A DNA stretch of 64,000 nucleotides, taken from the NCBI RefSeq assembly GCF_016019935.1, contig NZ_JAECMT010000006.1, forward strand, positions 215,367 through 279,366, read 5' to 3'. The position numbers were made by a program, and so were the translations under genes. This stretch comes from Paenibacillus sp. GSMTC-2017. Its GTDB lineage: Bacteria; Bacillota; Bacilli; Paenibacillales; Paenibacillaceae. Of this stretch, positions 27,457 through 35,653 are shown in pieces (within the stretch, counting starts at the first letter, position 1; the number at the start of each line of letters is the position of its first letter). The notes beneath the pieces are model-generated. The model ran no database searches. It had not been told where the DNA came from and saw only the letters and a list, made by a program, of their open reading frames with translations.

Positions 27457-27906
27457 ATGAGTATTCAGGGATTAGCACATTCGTGTGTTGTTGTTTCAAA
27501 TTTGGATAAGGCGGTATCTTTTTATAAAGATGTACTGGGGATGGAAGTTTTGTTGCCTCCAACAGATTCATTCGAGGGAGAAGAGCTTTCCGCTTCTGTG
27601 GGGGTTCAAAATGCTAAACTTCGGTTGGCATTCCTGAAAATTGGTGAAAGTTTAATTGAATTGGTAGAGTTTCAAAATCCAGTGTCTGAAGCTCCTGCTT
27701 TACCATATGCGCCTACTGCTACTCTATTCGGTCTAGGGGTTACAAACCTTGAGCAGACAAGGCAAGAACTAGAGTCCAAGGGTGTTAAGTTCCTATCACC
27801 TATCAACATTGTTCATGAAGCGATGGTTCCGATTCTTAAAGCCAGCAAGTGGGTTAGATTCAACACTCCAGATGGCGGTCAAATTGAGTTAATTGAACTA
27901 GCTTAA
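27457..27906 (+). CDS. VOC-superfamily protein (glyoxalase-like)
   Basis: This 149-residue protein has the two beta-alpha-beta modules of the VOC fold: HSCVVVSNLDKAVSFYKDVLGMEVL at the N-terminus with a likely metal His, SLIELVEF (Glu ligand) in the middle and WVRFNTPDGGQIELIELA at the end, where the PDG and final Glu are typical. It resembles methylmalonyl-CoA epimerase-like and lactoylglutathione lyase-like members; the substrate is unknown. ATG 27457 follows AAGGAG. The gap 27157-27456 upstream holds no gene, only an imperfect repeat of AACCATCC. Confidence 0.87.
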   Translation: MSIQGLAHSCVVVSNLDKAVSFYKDVLGMEVLLPPTDSFEGEELSASVGVQNAKLRLAFLKIGESLIELVEFQNPVSEAPALPYAPTATLFGLGVTNLEQTRQELESKGVKFLSPINIVHEAMVPILKASKWVRFNTPDGGQIELIELA

Positions 27907-27914
27907 ACAAGTTA

Positions 27915-27960
27915 AGAACAACCTTTCTTCTGACTGTAAGAAGAAAGGTTGTTCTATTTA
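27915..27960 (+). terminator. Terminator after the VOC gene
   Basis: The stem AGAACAACCTTTCTT / AAGAAAGGTTGTTCT is followed by ATTTA. The T-run is weak, but the stem is a perfect 15 bp. Confidence 0.75.
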
Positions 27961-28007
27961 GGATCTAATGATCCTACTTCGAGTTTACTCCTCAGTTTTT
28001 TGTCCTT

Positions 28008-28200
28008 TTATTTAAGAGATCTAGTTCTCAAGTTTTTAAATGAATCCTCAATGTAATCAATATCGGTTGAGTCGTTCATTTCGTCAACGAGCCGCCCCTT
28101 TTGATCGATAAAATAAAGCGCAGTATATCGCATTGATCCCAATCACATCTATTTCGTCCTTGTATTTTTCATTAAGCTGGATTAACTTGTACAAGATACT
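28008..28200 (-). pseudogene. Decayed thioredoxin/ResA-like gene remnant
   Basis: On the minus strand the frame YKLIQLNEKYKDEIDVIGIN breaks and resumes in another frame as RYTALYFIDQKGRLVDEMND, followed by STDIDYIEDSF and a stop at 28008. These match the middle strand and the C-terminal strand of a TlpA/ResA-type redoxin (typically YK...Y..EGVEVIGIN... and P.T.FID.KG.I). The CxxC active site and the N-terminal half are missing, and the two halves are out of frame with sequence lost between them. It is a remnant, not a gene. Confidence 0.65.
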
Positions 28201-28277
28201 TAAAAGTTGTTATTTGGAAAAACCTCTCTAAAATGTGGTACTATAGCGGCATATCATTTCGAGCGGAGGGTTAACGA

Positions 28278-28988
28278 ATGAAAGAATCCATATTAATTGT
28301 TGAAGATGAAGATAAGATTGCGCGATTGCTAGAAATCGAGCTTGAATGTGAAGGATATCGTGTTGCAAAAGCAAGTAATGGAATCGATGCATTGGAGAAA
28401 TTCCGTGAAGGTGGATGGGATCTTTTATTGCTTGATGTGATGTTGCCCGGCATGAGCGGGTTTGAGTTGTTGCGCCGTGTTCGTCAGACTGATACGGGTA
28501 TACCGGTTATTTTGCTAACGGCGAAAGGTTCAGTCGAAGATAAAGTAGCTGGGCTGGATCAAGGGGCTAATGATTATGTCACAAAACCGTTTCAAATTGA
28601 AGAACTGCTTGCACGAATTCGAGCGGCACTGCGCTTGCGCCCGGTCGCAGTAATCGATTCCCCTGTTATACCAGCGGAAGATGCAGGGTGTCTACATGCT
28701 ACAAACTTAATGGTTAATGAAAGCACACGAGAAGTAGTGCGCTCGGATACTTCGATTGAACTGACCCCAAGAGAATTTGATTTGTTAGTTTATTTATTAA
28801 AGAATAAGCGCCAAGTGCTGAATAGGGATCAAATTGTTCAAGCTGTTTGGGGTTATGATTATTTTGGCGATACAAATGTTGTTGATGTGTATATTCGGTA
28901 TATTCGTAAAAAAATCGACAGCGGCTTTGAGCCGGAGTTAATCCATACCGTTCGAGGTGTTGGTTACGTACTGAAGGATCAAGCATGA
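28278..28988 (+). CDS. OmpR/PhoB-family response regulator (YkoG/ArlR-like)
   Basis: This 236-residue protein has an N-terminal receiver domain with the acidic pair VEDED, phospho-acceptor Asp53 in LLLLDVMLPG, Thr in ILLTAKG and Lys in YVTKPF. The C-terminal winged helix includes ELTPREFDLLVYLLKNKRQVL and YIRKKID...TVRGVGYVL. GCGGAGGG precedes ATG 28278. It overlaps the kinase gene by 4 bp (ATGA), so the two are co-translated. With the kinase and PepSY proteins downstream, it matches the B. subtilis ykoG-ykoH-ykoI arrangement. There is nothing specific to Kdp here. Confidence 0.93.
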   Translation: MKESILIVEDEDKIARLLEIELECEGYRVAKASNGIDALEKFREGGWDLLLLDVMLPGMSGFELLRRVRQTDTGIPVILLTAKGSVEDKVAGLDQGANDYVTKPFQIEELLARIRAALRLRPVAVIDSPVIPAEDAGCLHATNLMVNESTREVVRSDTSIELTPREFDLLVYLLKNKRQVLNRDQIVQAVWGYDYFGDTNVVDVYIRYIRKKIDSGFEPELIHTVRGVGYVLKDQA

Positions 28989-30361
28989 AGCTGAAAAGTA
29001 AAATCCATTTCTACTCCTCCATATTATTTGCAGTCATGCTCATTCTTATGAATGTGTCGATTTATTTGTTGTTTAGTAGACTTTCTATTGATAGCCAGCT
29101 TAAGCAAACCGAAGCACAAGGGGTTTCGATTGCAGAAAAAATTCGTAAATCAGCGGGAAAAGTTGAGGAGGGTCAATTAATACGCGCATATGTCCCTGTT
29201 GATGGGATGGTTCGTATAGCCCGTCAAGGGAGCGCAGCTAAACCGAAAAAAGATATGTCAACTGTCACTTCTCCTTCTGAAATATCGTTAAGCCAATTAG
29301 CGGTAAACTATTCTGCAACGAAGCAAGTATTTGTTCTGGAGTATGAAGGTAGAAGTTATGCTAGTACATCTATACCGGTCATTTGGAGTACTGGAGAAGT
29401 CGTTAATATACAGCTTACAGAAAGTCTTAATCCGACGATGGAGCATCTAAAGGTGCTTCGTATGGTATTGGCGGTTGTGACGGCGATAGCACTTGTTCCT
29501 GTCGTTTTGTCTAGCAGACTGCTCGCACAGCTTATTATGCGGCCAATCTCAGCTATGACGGCTACAATGAAAGATATTAAGCGAAGCGGAAGGTTCAAGC
29601 GACTTGCGCAAGAAGGCCAATCGAAGGACGAGTTGTTCGAAATGGGCGAAACCTTCAATGATATGATCGAGTTGCTTGAAAGCAATTTTGAGAAGCAAAA
29701 ACGATTTATTTCTGATGCTTCACATGAGCTCAAAACACCGCTGACGGTTATTGAAAGTTATGCTCATCTATTGTTAAGACGAGGTAAGGAGCGACCAGAG
29801 CTCTTCGATGAATCACTGCATGCGATTCACTCAGAAGCTGTTCGAATGAAAGAAATGACTGAGCAGCTGTTAATGTTAGCGAAACATCAGGAGCAATGGA
29901 ATGTTGTGATCAAAAACGTTGTACTTAACGAGTTAGCGATGGAATCTGCTAAGGCGATAACAAGAGCATATGGCAGAGAAGTTGCAGTAGAAGCTCCGCT
30001 GGAGCAAATTATAGCATCTACTGATGAGAATAAATTAAAGCAGCTGCTCTTTATCTTTCTCGATAATGCGCGGAAATATAGTGAACAATCAATTACGTTA
30101 ATAGTAACGTCGAGCGGCAACGAGCGGATGATAGCCATTAAAGATAGAGGGATCGGAATTCCGAAAGAAGACCTGCCGAAAGTTTTCGACAGGTTTTACA
30201 GGGTAGATGAGGCGCGCACACGTCAAGGCGGTGGGGCGGGCTTAGGATTATCACTTGCTAAGGAGATATCGGATGCCATTGGTGCACGTATTACGCTAGA
30301 TAGTGTACAAGGCATCGGTACAACGATAACTATTATACTCACTGATAATCGGGAAGAGTGA
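28985..30361 (+). CDS. Sensor histidine kinase (YkoH/ArlS-like)
   Basis: This 458-residue kinase has two membrane helices (about 8-30 and 155-178) around an extracellular sensor of about 125 residues, followed by HAMP, a dimerisation helix with SDASHELKTPLTVIESY (phospho-His near 246), and a HATPase domain with N box FLDNARKY, DRGIGIPKEDLPKVFDRFYRVD and GGAGLGLSLAKEI. All catalytic boxes are intact. It is coupled to the regulator gene by a 4-bp overlap. The signal is unknown; the PepSY proteins downstream are likely targets or modulators. Confidence 0.93.
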   Translation: MKLKSKIHFYSSILFAVMLILMNVSIYLLFSRLSIDSQLKQTEAQGVSIAEKIRKSAGKVEEGQLIRAYVPVDGMVRIARQGSAAKPKKDMSTVTSPSEISLSQLAVNYSATKQVFVLEYEGRSYASTSIPVIWSTGEVVNIQLTESLNPTMEHLKVLRMVLAVVTAIALVPVVLSSRLLAQLIMRPISAMTATMKDIKRSGRFKRLAQEGQSKDELFEMGETFNDMIELLESNFEKQKRFISDASHELKTPLTVIESYAHLLLRRGKERPELFDESLHAIHSEAVRMKEMTEQLLMLAKHQEQWNVVIKNVVLNELAMESAKAITRAYGREVAVEAPLEQIIASTDENKLKQLLFIFLDNARKYSEQSITLIVTSSGNERMIAIKDRGIGIPKEDLPKVFDRFYRVDEARTRQGGGAGLGLSLAKEISDAIGARITLDSVQGIGTTITIILTDNREE

Positions 30362-30439
30362 GTTAAGTCTACTTCTCACCCGATTCTAATGTTGACCATT
30401 TATACTGACTACAATTAATTAAGAGTTGGAGGTGCCTGC

Positions 30440-31117
30440 TTGAACATTTCAAAGAAAGTATGGCTCGTTGCAGCTGTAATGGCAGTCAGTGCTTTGTTAG
30501 CAGCGCTTTTCACATGGTCACCATGGGAAAAAGATTCACTATTGACTGAGGAGGAAGCAATTGAGGCTGTACTTACACAATACCCGGGACAGATTACGGA
30601 TTCCGTCCTTAAAGGTAAGTGGTATCATGTCAGTCTAAAATCTTCTACTGGGGTGTATGAAATAGTAGTCAATGGCAATAATGGCTCGATTCAATCGGTT
30701 ACGCAGCTTGAAGGAACAAATGATCCGACAACAAAGCCAGGAACTACTGCAACTCCTGTACCAACAGATAAGCCTAACCCAACCGCTACGCCAAAGCCAA
30801 CAGAACCGAACGCCAGCAAAAAACCAGTGGATAACGGAAAACCAACTGGTACGAGTAAACCGGCAACAGAAAAGCCAACTCTATTGACCTCGTCAGACGC
30901 TGGAAAGCTCGCGACAAAATATCTGAAATCTAAACATATAAATGGCGTTATAGAAAAGGTGGAACGAGGAAGCGAAAATGATTATTTAGTAGAGATTGAA
31001 GTGGATGATGGCAGAGAAGCTACCGTTCAGGTAAACGCAATCTCAGGTGAGATTATATCCATTGTTTGGGATGATGATGAAGATGATGGATCAGAAGAAG
31101 CGGATGACGATGTTTAA
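30440..31117 (+). CDS. Membrane-anchored PepSY-domain protein with Pro/Thr linker and acidic tail
   Basis: This 225-residue protein starts at TTG 30440 behind TTGGAGG. A single N-terminal hydrophobic helix (about 7-27) anchors it outside the membrane. Two PepSY-like modules (LTEEEAIEAVLTQYPG...YEIVVNGNNGSIQSV and LTSSDAGKLATKYLKSK...VEIEVDDGREATVQVNAISGEIISI) are joined by a linker of about 55 residues rich in Pro and Thr (TATPVPTDKPNPTATPKPTE). The C-terminus is acidic (WDDDEDDGSEEADDDV). PepSY domains often inhibit or bind proteases and partners at the cell surface. It is probably controlled by the two-component system just upstream. Confidence 0.85.
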   Translation: MNISKKVWLVAAVMAVSALLAALFTWSPWEKDSLLTEEEAIEAVLTQYPGQITDSVLKGKWYHVSLKSSTGVYEIVVNGNNGSIQSVTQLEGTNDPTTKPGTTATPVPTDKPNPTATPKPTEPNASKKPVDNGKPTGTSKPATEKPTLLTSSDAGKLATKYLKSKHINGVIEKVERGSENDYLVEIEVDDGREATVQVNAISGEIISIVWDDDEDDGSEEADDDV

Positions 31118-31270
31118 GGAATAGAACAGATGTAGTAGAAGGTTTATCGCTTTATGAGAAGATTCACTTTCAATTCTCATCAAATTCTAATGTGACTCTT
31201 ATGTTGCTCTCATCTAGGATGGTTATATTTAAGTCAAGCAAGAGACAAACATAAACGGAGGCGTTAAAAA

Positions 31271-31984
31271 ATGATGAAAACAAAATTAGCTTTGGTAGGC
31301 GCATTATCGGTAGCAGTACTTATTGGTGGAGTAATTGGAGCAAGTGCAGTACAACCAACATTAGCTAGTGGCACAGCAAAAAAAGAAGTACTAATTGGGG
31401 TTAAAAAGGCAAAGGAAGCAGCAACAAAGGTTGTTGCTGGTCGAGTGGAAAGTGTGGAGCTTGAGAGAGAAGGCGGCCGCGTTTATTACGAAGTAGAGAT
31501 TGAAACAACGAAAAAAGTTGATTATGATGTGTTAATCGATGCATACACGGGTGCTACATTAAGCTCCAAGCTGGATGATAACGACGACGATGATGATCGT
31601 GTAAATACAACGGTTACTGCGGTAAAACCAGTTGAATCTGCTAAACCAACTACGAATACAAAACCAGCACAATCGATTACTGCTGAACAAGCAGGCAAAC
31701 TAGCTGCTGCTCATGTAGGAGGAACTGTTGTTAAGGTAGAGACTGACCGTGATGACGGACGACTTATCTATGAAGTGAAGTTGACTGTTAATGGCGTTAA
31801 AACAGAAGTAGATGTCCTTGCATCTAGCGGTAAAATTATTGATGTTGACAGAGATGATGACCGCGATGACGATTTATTCGATAATGACGATCAAGACGAT
31901 GATGATAATGATGATGATGATAACGATGATCTATTCGACAACGACGATCAAGACGACGACAATGATGATGACGATCGTAAATAA
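31271..31984 (+). CDS. Secreted PepSY-domain protein with polyaspartate tail
   Basis: This 237-residue protein begins at ATG 31271 behind GGAGGCG. A signal peptide (to about residue 32) is followed by two PepSY modules (KKAKEAATKVVAGRVESVEL... and ITAEQAGKLAAAHVGGTVV...), each ending in the YEVEI/YEVKL...D.YTG or ASSGKI pattern. A DDNDDDDD stretch lies between them, and the last 45 residues are almost wholly Asp/Asn with a repeated LFDNDDQDDD unit. The tail looks like a low-affinity cation-binding tail. It is the second PepSY gene after the kinase; a terminator closes the set. Confidence 0.87.
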   Translation: MMKTKLALVGALSVAVLIGGVIGASAVQPTLASGTAKKEVLIGVKKAKEAATKVVAGRVESVELEREGGRVYYEVEIETTKKVDYDVLIDAYTGATLSSKLDDNDDDDDRVNTTVTAVKPVESAKPTTNTKPAQSITAEQAGKLAAAHVGGTVVKVETDRDDGRLIYEVKLTVNGVKTEVDVLASSGKIIDVDRDDDRDDDLFDNDDQDDDDNDDDDNDDLFDNDDQDDDNDDDDRK

Positions 31985-32032
31985 TGTATAGTAGCAAATA
32001 GTTAGAATAAAATTTGATAATAAGTTGCTAAT

Positions 32033-32085
32033 GAGAGATTGTTCAAGGTCAATAACATTGACTAGGAACAGTCTCTTTTTTATGT
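32033..32085 (+). terminator. Terminator after the PepSY genes
   Basis: The stem GAGATTGTTC / GAACAGTCTC is followed by TTTTTT. Confidence 0.85.
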
Positions 32086-32189
32086 TAAATCTATAAAGTT
32101 TAGTGTGATTGTCATTCTAGAGATAACCAAGGAAAATATGATAGAATTGGATAAATTGGAATAGTTTTAAACGGAGAGGAGATGTTTAG

Positions 32190-32309
32190 TTGCTGCTAAT
32201 CGCTATATTATTAATTGTCATTAGTTTATTGTTAGTTATCATCTCTAGATTACCAAAGAGGGATATTGTTCAAGAAGCGATAGATCGTTACGAAAAGGGT
32301 AAGAGATAA
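32190..32309 (+). CDS. 39-residue single-span membrane peptide
   Basis: TTG 32190 is preceded by CGGAGAGGAG at 8 nt. The product has one strongly hydrophobic helix (LLIAILLIVISLLLVIIS, residues 2-19) and a charged amphipathic tail, RLPKRDIVQEAIDRYEKGKR, giving an outside-N, inside-C or reverse topology. I know no family. It stands alone between a terminator and the next secreted-protein gene. The RBS and clean architecture argue that it is real; it could be a regulatory small protein or a type I toxin-like peptide, without evidence for either. Confidence 0.6.
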   Translation: MLLIAILLIVISLLLVIISRLPKRDIVQEAIDRYEKGKR

Positions 32310-32459
32310 TCTTTAATTTACATATGATGGAACATATAACGAGTTTTGAATCTACTAAAAACAGGTTTTGAATATTTTTTTGAAATATATGCAACTTTTT
32401 TTAATATATTTGAGTTTATTAATTGTAAATACATAGGACATTTAAAGGAGATGGATTCA

Positions 32460-32936
32460 ATGACAAAGATTGGACGTTCTACTAAAGTGAAAATTGGTTT
32501 ATTGATTATTGCTGCACTTCTATTGGTTCCACAAATGGCCTCGGCAGCTAGTTTCACACCACCGAAAACAGCTGCTCCGACAAGTGGAATATATCCGAGT
32601 GCAGTTTTTCCAGGTTATAAATATTTAAAGAGCTCTTCTATCTATGTTTATGATAAGAAAAACCAGTATGTTGAGGTAACAGTATCGGCTGAAACAAAGG
32701 CTATTGTTGATAGAATAGGCATATCAGTACAATTAGAGAAATGGACAGGATCAACTTGGGTTAATTTTGATTCTAATAGCACTCAAAATACTCTTAACAC
32801 GAGCGCTGCTTCCATTTTAGTTACAAAATCAGTACAGAGTGGTTATTATTTCAGGGTAAAAGCAACTTATTCAGTGAAAAAAGGAACTGAAACGGAGCAA
32901 GCAATAGAATATGGAGATTCATTTGTTGCGGAATAG
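32460..32936 (+). CDS. Small secreted protein of unknown function
   Basis: This is a 158-residue precursor with a clear signal peptide (MTKIGRSTKVKIGLLIIAAL to ASAA, about residue 30). The mature part is beta-rich, with patterns of alternating hydrophobic and polar residues (YVEVTVSAETKAIVDRIGIS, LEKWTGSTWVNFDS, YYFRVKATYSVKKG). The look suits a DUF6147-like extracellular beta-sandwich, though I only tentatively link it to that family. No Cys and no anchor are present. ATG 32460 follows AAAGGAG; the longer frame upstream is AT-rich and unlike coding sequence. Confidence 0.75.
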   Translation: MTKIGRSTKVKIGLLIIAALLLVPQMASAASFTPPKTAAPTSGIYPSAVFPGYKYLKSSSIYVYDKKNQYVEVTVSAETKAIVDRIGISVQLEKWTGSTWVNFDSNSTQNTLNTSAASILVTKSVQSGYYFRVKATYSVKKGTETEQAIEYGDSFVAE

Positions 32937-32945
32937 TTATACAAA

Positions 32946-32980
32946 AAAAGGAGCCTCGAAAAGAAAGGCTCCCTTTTTTA
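32946..32980. terminator. Bidirectional terminator
   Basis: AAGGAGCCT / AGGCTCCCTT is flanked by A7 and T6 runs; it serves the secreted-protein gene and the convergent anti-sigma gene. Confidence 0.85.
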
Positions 32981-32983
32981 TGG

Positions 32984-33787
32984 TCATTTTTGAACTAAAT
33001 CGGTAGCAATCTTAATCGCTTCCTTTTTTGTTATTGCTCCAACGATGGAAACATGATAATTAGCGTTTAGAAACTCCATACTTGTTGTTCCATCATTTGT
33101 AATAAACAAGTACGCTGTATTATCACCAATCTGCAATGTTTCCATAATAATATCATTTTTAGAAGTGTCAGCTCCCGACTGTATCATTTCAGCTGGTACG
33201 AGCTTTTTAATTTTAATGTGATAGTTCTCAAACTCTGATTTGTTGTACTGCAACGTTGTAAAGATCGATTTTTCTGAGGTTTTTCCAACTAAAGTTTTAA
33301 TATTTTCTAATTTGTAATCAGTCGGTACATATATATCCTTAGGTATCGGATAATCTACAACCGTTGACGCTTCATCCCATGTTTTGAATTCCTGATGATA
33401 TATTTCTTCGCTAGTTGAACTATTCCCAGCACCACCTGAGTTCACATGACCCGGTGGCGGCGGTGTTCGAGGTTTTGTATTGTGCGTTTCCCCAGTTCCC
33501 CATATGATGTTAATTACTCCATCTTTAATTGAAGTGATCGCCTTGTAAAACGGTTGGAATGCATTAGTTACAGTTGGTGTACCGAATACAATAGCACCAA
33601 ATATAAATGCAGCTGCAATATATGGCAACAGACGAAGTTGGCGTTTTCTTCGGGACTGTTTGCGAAGTTGTTTTTGCACTTTTGCCCATGAATTGCTGGA
33701 GTCAGGTATGAATTCGTAGGTGTTGACACTCTCATCGAAGGCTTTGTCAAACAATTGATCGAATTCTTCTTTATTCAATACTGTCAC
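32984..33787 (-). CDS. Anti-sigma factor-like membrane protein (DUF4367-type C-terminus)
   Basis: This 267-residue protein has a cytosolic N-terminus of about 50 residues ending in a very basic stretch, then one membrane helix (LLPYIAAAFIFGAIVFGTPTVT). A Pro/Gly-rich linker and an extracytoplasmic domain of about 150 residues follow, with a DUF4367-like pattern (YPIPKDIYVPTDYKLENIKTL ... QIGDNTAYLFITNDG). It starts at GTG 33787, overlapping the end of the sigma gene by 17 bp, which is the usual coupling of a sigma/anti-sigma pair. It probably holds the sigma factor inactive until an envelope signal arrives. Confidence 0.85.
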   Translation of the reverse strand: MTVLNKEEFDQLFDKAFDESVNTYEFIPDSSNSWAKVQKQLRKQSRRKRQLRLLPYIAAAFIFGAIVFGTPTVTNAFQPFYKAITSIKDGVINIIWGTGETHNTKPRTPPPPGHVNSGGAGNSSTSEEIYHQEFKTWDEASTVVDYPIPKDIYVPTDYKLENIKTLVGKTSEKSIFTTLQYNKSEFENYHIKIKKLVPAEMIQSGADTSKNDIIMETLQIGDNTAYLFITNDGTTSMEFLNANYHVSIVGAITKKEAIKIATDLVQK

Positions 33788-34352
33788 CCCATCTCTTGAA
33801 GAGCTTTTTCTTCAAAGCTTCTCGTGCTCGATACAACTTATATTTCACAGTATCCTCGGATGTATCAAGTTCAGTAGCCATTTCTCTGTAACTTAAATCC
33901 TTTTTCCATCGTAACTCAATCAAAGCTTTATATTCCGGTTTCATTTCGTTTAAGCATTGGCCGATTTCTTCAGTCATCAACTTTGTCTCAATTTCGCGTT
34001 CCAGCGAAGCGGATTCTGTTGCGTAAACAATGCTCTCACTTATATAAACACTATCTGAGTCGATATCGTTGCGGCTTTTTTTCGTTTTTCTAAAATAATT
34101 ATGTACACAATTTCTTACAACTACTTTAATCCAACCTTTTAACTGTATCTCGGTAAGCCCATGTGGGATTTTTTGAATCACTTTCAAGAATGAAACTTGA
34201 ATAATATCTTCAGTGGTAGCATGATCACGCACCATAAAAATAATCGAAGAATAAACAAATTGATAATATTCATTATAAATGTCTTCTTGAAGTTGTGCGG
34301 ACAAGGCTTGAAAGTCCGTGCTGGATAGGAGAAACAACTTGCTTTGCTTCAT
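33771..34352 (-). CDS. ECF-type RNA polymerase sigma factor
   Basis: This 193-residue protein has region 2 (YNEYYQFVYSSIIFMVRDHATTEDIIQVSFLKVIQ) and region 4 (EMKPEYKALIELRWKKDLSYREMATELDTSEDTVKYKLYRAREALKK with the helix-turn-helix) and lacks regions 1 and 3, as in ECF sigmas. GGGGGG lies 11 nt before ATG 34352. It is translationally coupled to the anti-sigma gene. A TATAAT-like box on the minus strand near 34430-34425 could serve the operon; no clear ECF-type AAC/CGT autoregulatory promoter was found. Confidence 0.93.
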   Translation of the reverse strand: MKQSKLFLLSSTDFQALSAQLQEDIYNEYYQFVYSSIIFMVRDHATTEDIIQVSFLKVIQKIPHGLTEIQLKGWIKVVVRNCVHNYFRKTKKSRNDIDSDSVYISESIVYATESASLEREIETKLMTEEIGQCLNEMKPEYKALIELRWKKDLSYREMATELDTSEDTVKYKLYRAREALKKKLFKRWGDSIE

Positions 34353-34595
34353 GTATGAATGGACCCCCCTGGGGAATGCACGATTTCGAATATTTGGAAG
34401 AACGTACCTATTTGCTCTTCCGTAATTATAACCGATATGAACCTCTTTGTATTTGTGAATTGTTGAATTAAATGAATAATTGCTACATTTTCTCCATTGG
34501 AAGTGTTGTCTATTATGTGGGAGTAAAGGAATGGGTATTAAGATCCAATTGTGGAATGCTGCATGAGTTTACCCGTTGTTTGCTGGAGGTGAAAG

Positions 34596-35009
34596 ATGAA
34601 GAGGTGGGTATCCCTATTTCTTCTAACGATATTTGTATGTGTCCTCATCATTTATTCGCTAAAGGAAGCGGAGATTATTAGGAATATGGTCGCACATGAT
34701 GCAGGTTATTATAGTATTTATGTGTTCTGTGATGACAACTCAACAGATTCTAAGTCTATTACAAATAATGCTATAAGTGCTATTGAACCGGAGGATATGA
34801 GATTATGGTTAGAGGGAAGCAGTGTAACATTTGTTAGCCTGAGCGATGAAAAGAAAAGAAAAAGTTATAGCAAGATCATAAATATTACGAAATCACCAAC
34901 GTATATTATTATGGATCACCGTGAAATTGTTCTGGAAACAAATGACCCTAAAGCTATTTCCAAGATGCTTATGGAGAGGAAGGGTACAAAGATAAAGGGC
35001 ACAGCTTAA
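34596..35009 (+). CDS. Small signal-anchored protein of unknown function
   Basis: This 137-residue protein starts at ATG 34596 after GGAGG. One N-terminal hydrophobic helix (about 4-21) serves as anchor or signal, followed by a soluble part with a thioredoxin-like rhythm: YSIYVFCDDNS, VTFVSLSDEKKRKSYSKI, SPTYIIMDHREIVLETNDPKAISKML. The strand-helix order and the Pro before YIIMD suit a thioredoxin-fold protein, but there is no CxxC, so redox function is doubtful. The overlapping frame at 34472-34681 has no such features and is not called. Confidence 0.72.
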   Translation: MKRWVSLFLLTIFVCVLIIYSLKEAEIIRNMVAHDAGYYSIYVFCDDNSTDSKSITNNAISAIEPEDMRLWLEGSSVTFVSLSDEKKRKSYSKIINITKSPTYIIMDHREIVLETNDPKAISKMLMERKGTKIKGTA

Positions 35010-35091
35010 GATAAAGAGCCGATACAGTTCTATAAGAACGGAGGACTTACCCCTGTTTGTGAGACAGAGATCCAAACACCTTGCAAGTTTA

Positions 35092-35135
35092 AGCAGCCAG
35101 TCGCCTTAAATCAATCGGCGACTGGTTGTTTAGTT
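35092..35135. terminator. Terminator between the small gene and arsR
   Basis: GCAGCCAGTCGCC / GGCGACTGGTTGTT is followed by TTTAGTTT. It serves the plus-strand unknown gene. Confidence 0.75.
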
Positions 35136-35210
35136 TCGCTTGAATTTTTGTCTATATACCTTGATCAGTCTGTTGATGATCAGTCATCAAAAACCTTTCT
35201 CTTGTCCTAG

Positions 35211-35549
35211 TTAATGGTTTTTTTCATCATTTGTACTAGGTTTGCTCTGCAATAATTGTAAGTAATCGTCCATTCGTTTGAATCGGTCCGCCCACATGGT
35301 ACGGAATGTGTCCAGCCAGCTGTCTAGTTGTTGAAGAGGCTCAGATCGTAGACTGTAAATTCTTTTGTTTGCTTCCTGCTTCACCTCGACAAGACCAGCA
35401 TCGCTCAGCGTCTTGAGATGTTTGGAAGCTTGAGGTTGCCTAATAGACAGACGGTCAGCGATTTCTCCAACGGTTAATGGACCATCAAGAAGCAATTCCA
35501 CAATTCGTAATCGATTTGGCTCTGCAAGGGCCTGTAGTGTAGTATTCAT
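35211..35549 (-). CDS. ArsR-family winged-helix transcriptional regulator
   Basis: This 112-residue protein has LQALAEPNRLRIVELLLDGPLTVGEIADRLSIRQPQASKHLKTLSDAGLVEVKQEANKRIYSL, the classical ArsR/SmtB helix-turn-helix and wing. There is no CxC metal motif, so it probably senses something other than arsenic or cadmium; the type resembles regulators next to START/AHSA1 genes. ATG 35549 is chosen because the promoter runs right up to it; a longer frame to 35585 would begin inside the -35 box. It is divergent from the helicase gene. No target gene is adjacent. Confidence 0.88.
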   Translation of the reverse strand: MNTTLQALAEPNRLRIVELLLDGPLTVGEIADRLSIRQPQASKHLKTLSDAGLVEVKQEANKRIYSLRSEPLQQLDSWLDTFRTMWADRFKRMDDYLQLLQSKPSTNDEKNH

Positions 35550-35585
35550 CTTTTTAATATATGCTATATTGAATATTCTTGTCAA
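35549..35585 (-). promoter_or_regulatory. arsR promoter, apparently leaderless
   Basis: On the minus strand: TTGACA (35585-35580), 18 bp, TATATT (35561-35556), then 6 nt to the A of ATG at 35549. The expected +1 coincides with the start codon and there is no ribosome binding site. GAATATTC inside the spacer may be part of an autoregulatory operator. Confidence 0.6.
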
Positions 35586-35653
35586 AGAATATAATATCCC
35601 TTGTGTTATAATGTAACGATGGTTTCAATCGGCTAATAAGGGAATTGAGATAG

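Noticed and set aside
28278..30361. Two-component pair as the missing KdpDE
   Set aside because: The kinase has a normal extracellular sensor and HAMP, lacks KdpD-N/USP domains, and is followed by PepSY genes, so it is YkoGH-like, not KdpDE.
34472..34681. Open frame overlapping the small signal-anchored protein
   Set aside because: It has no RBS and overlaps the better-supported gene at 34596 by 86 bp in another frame.
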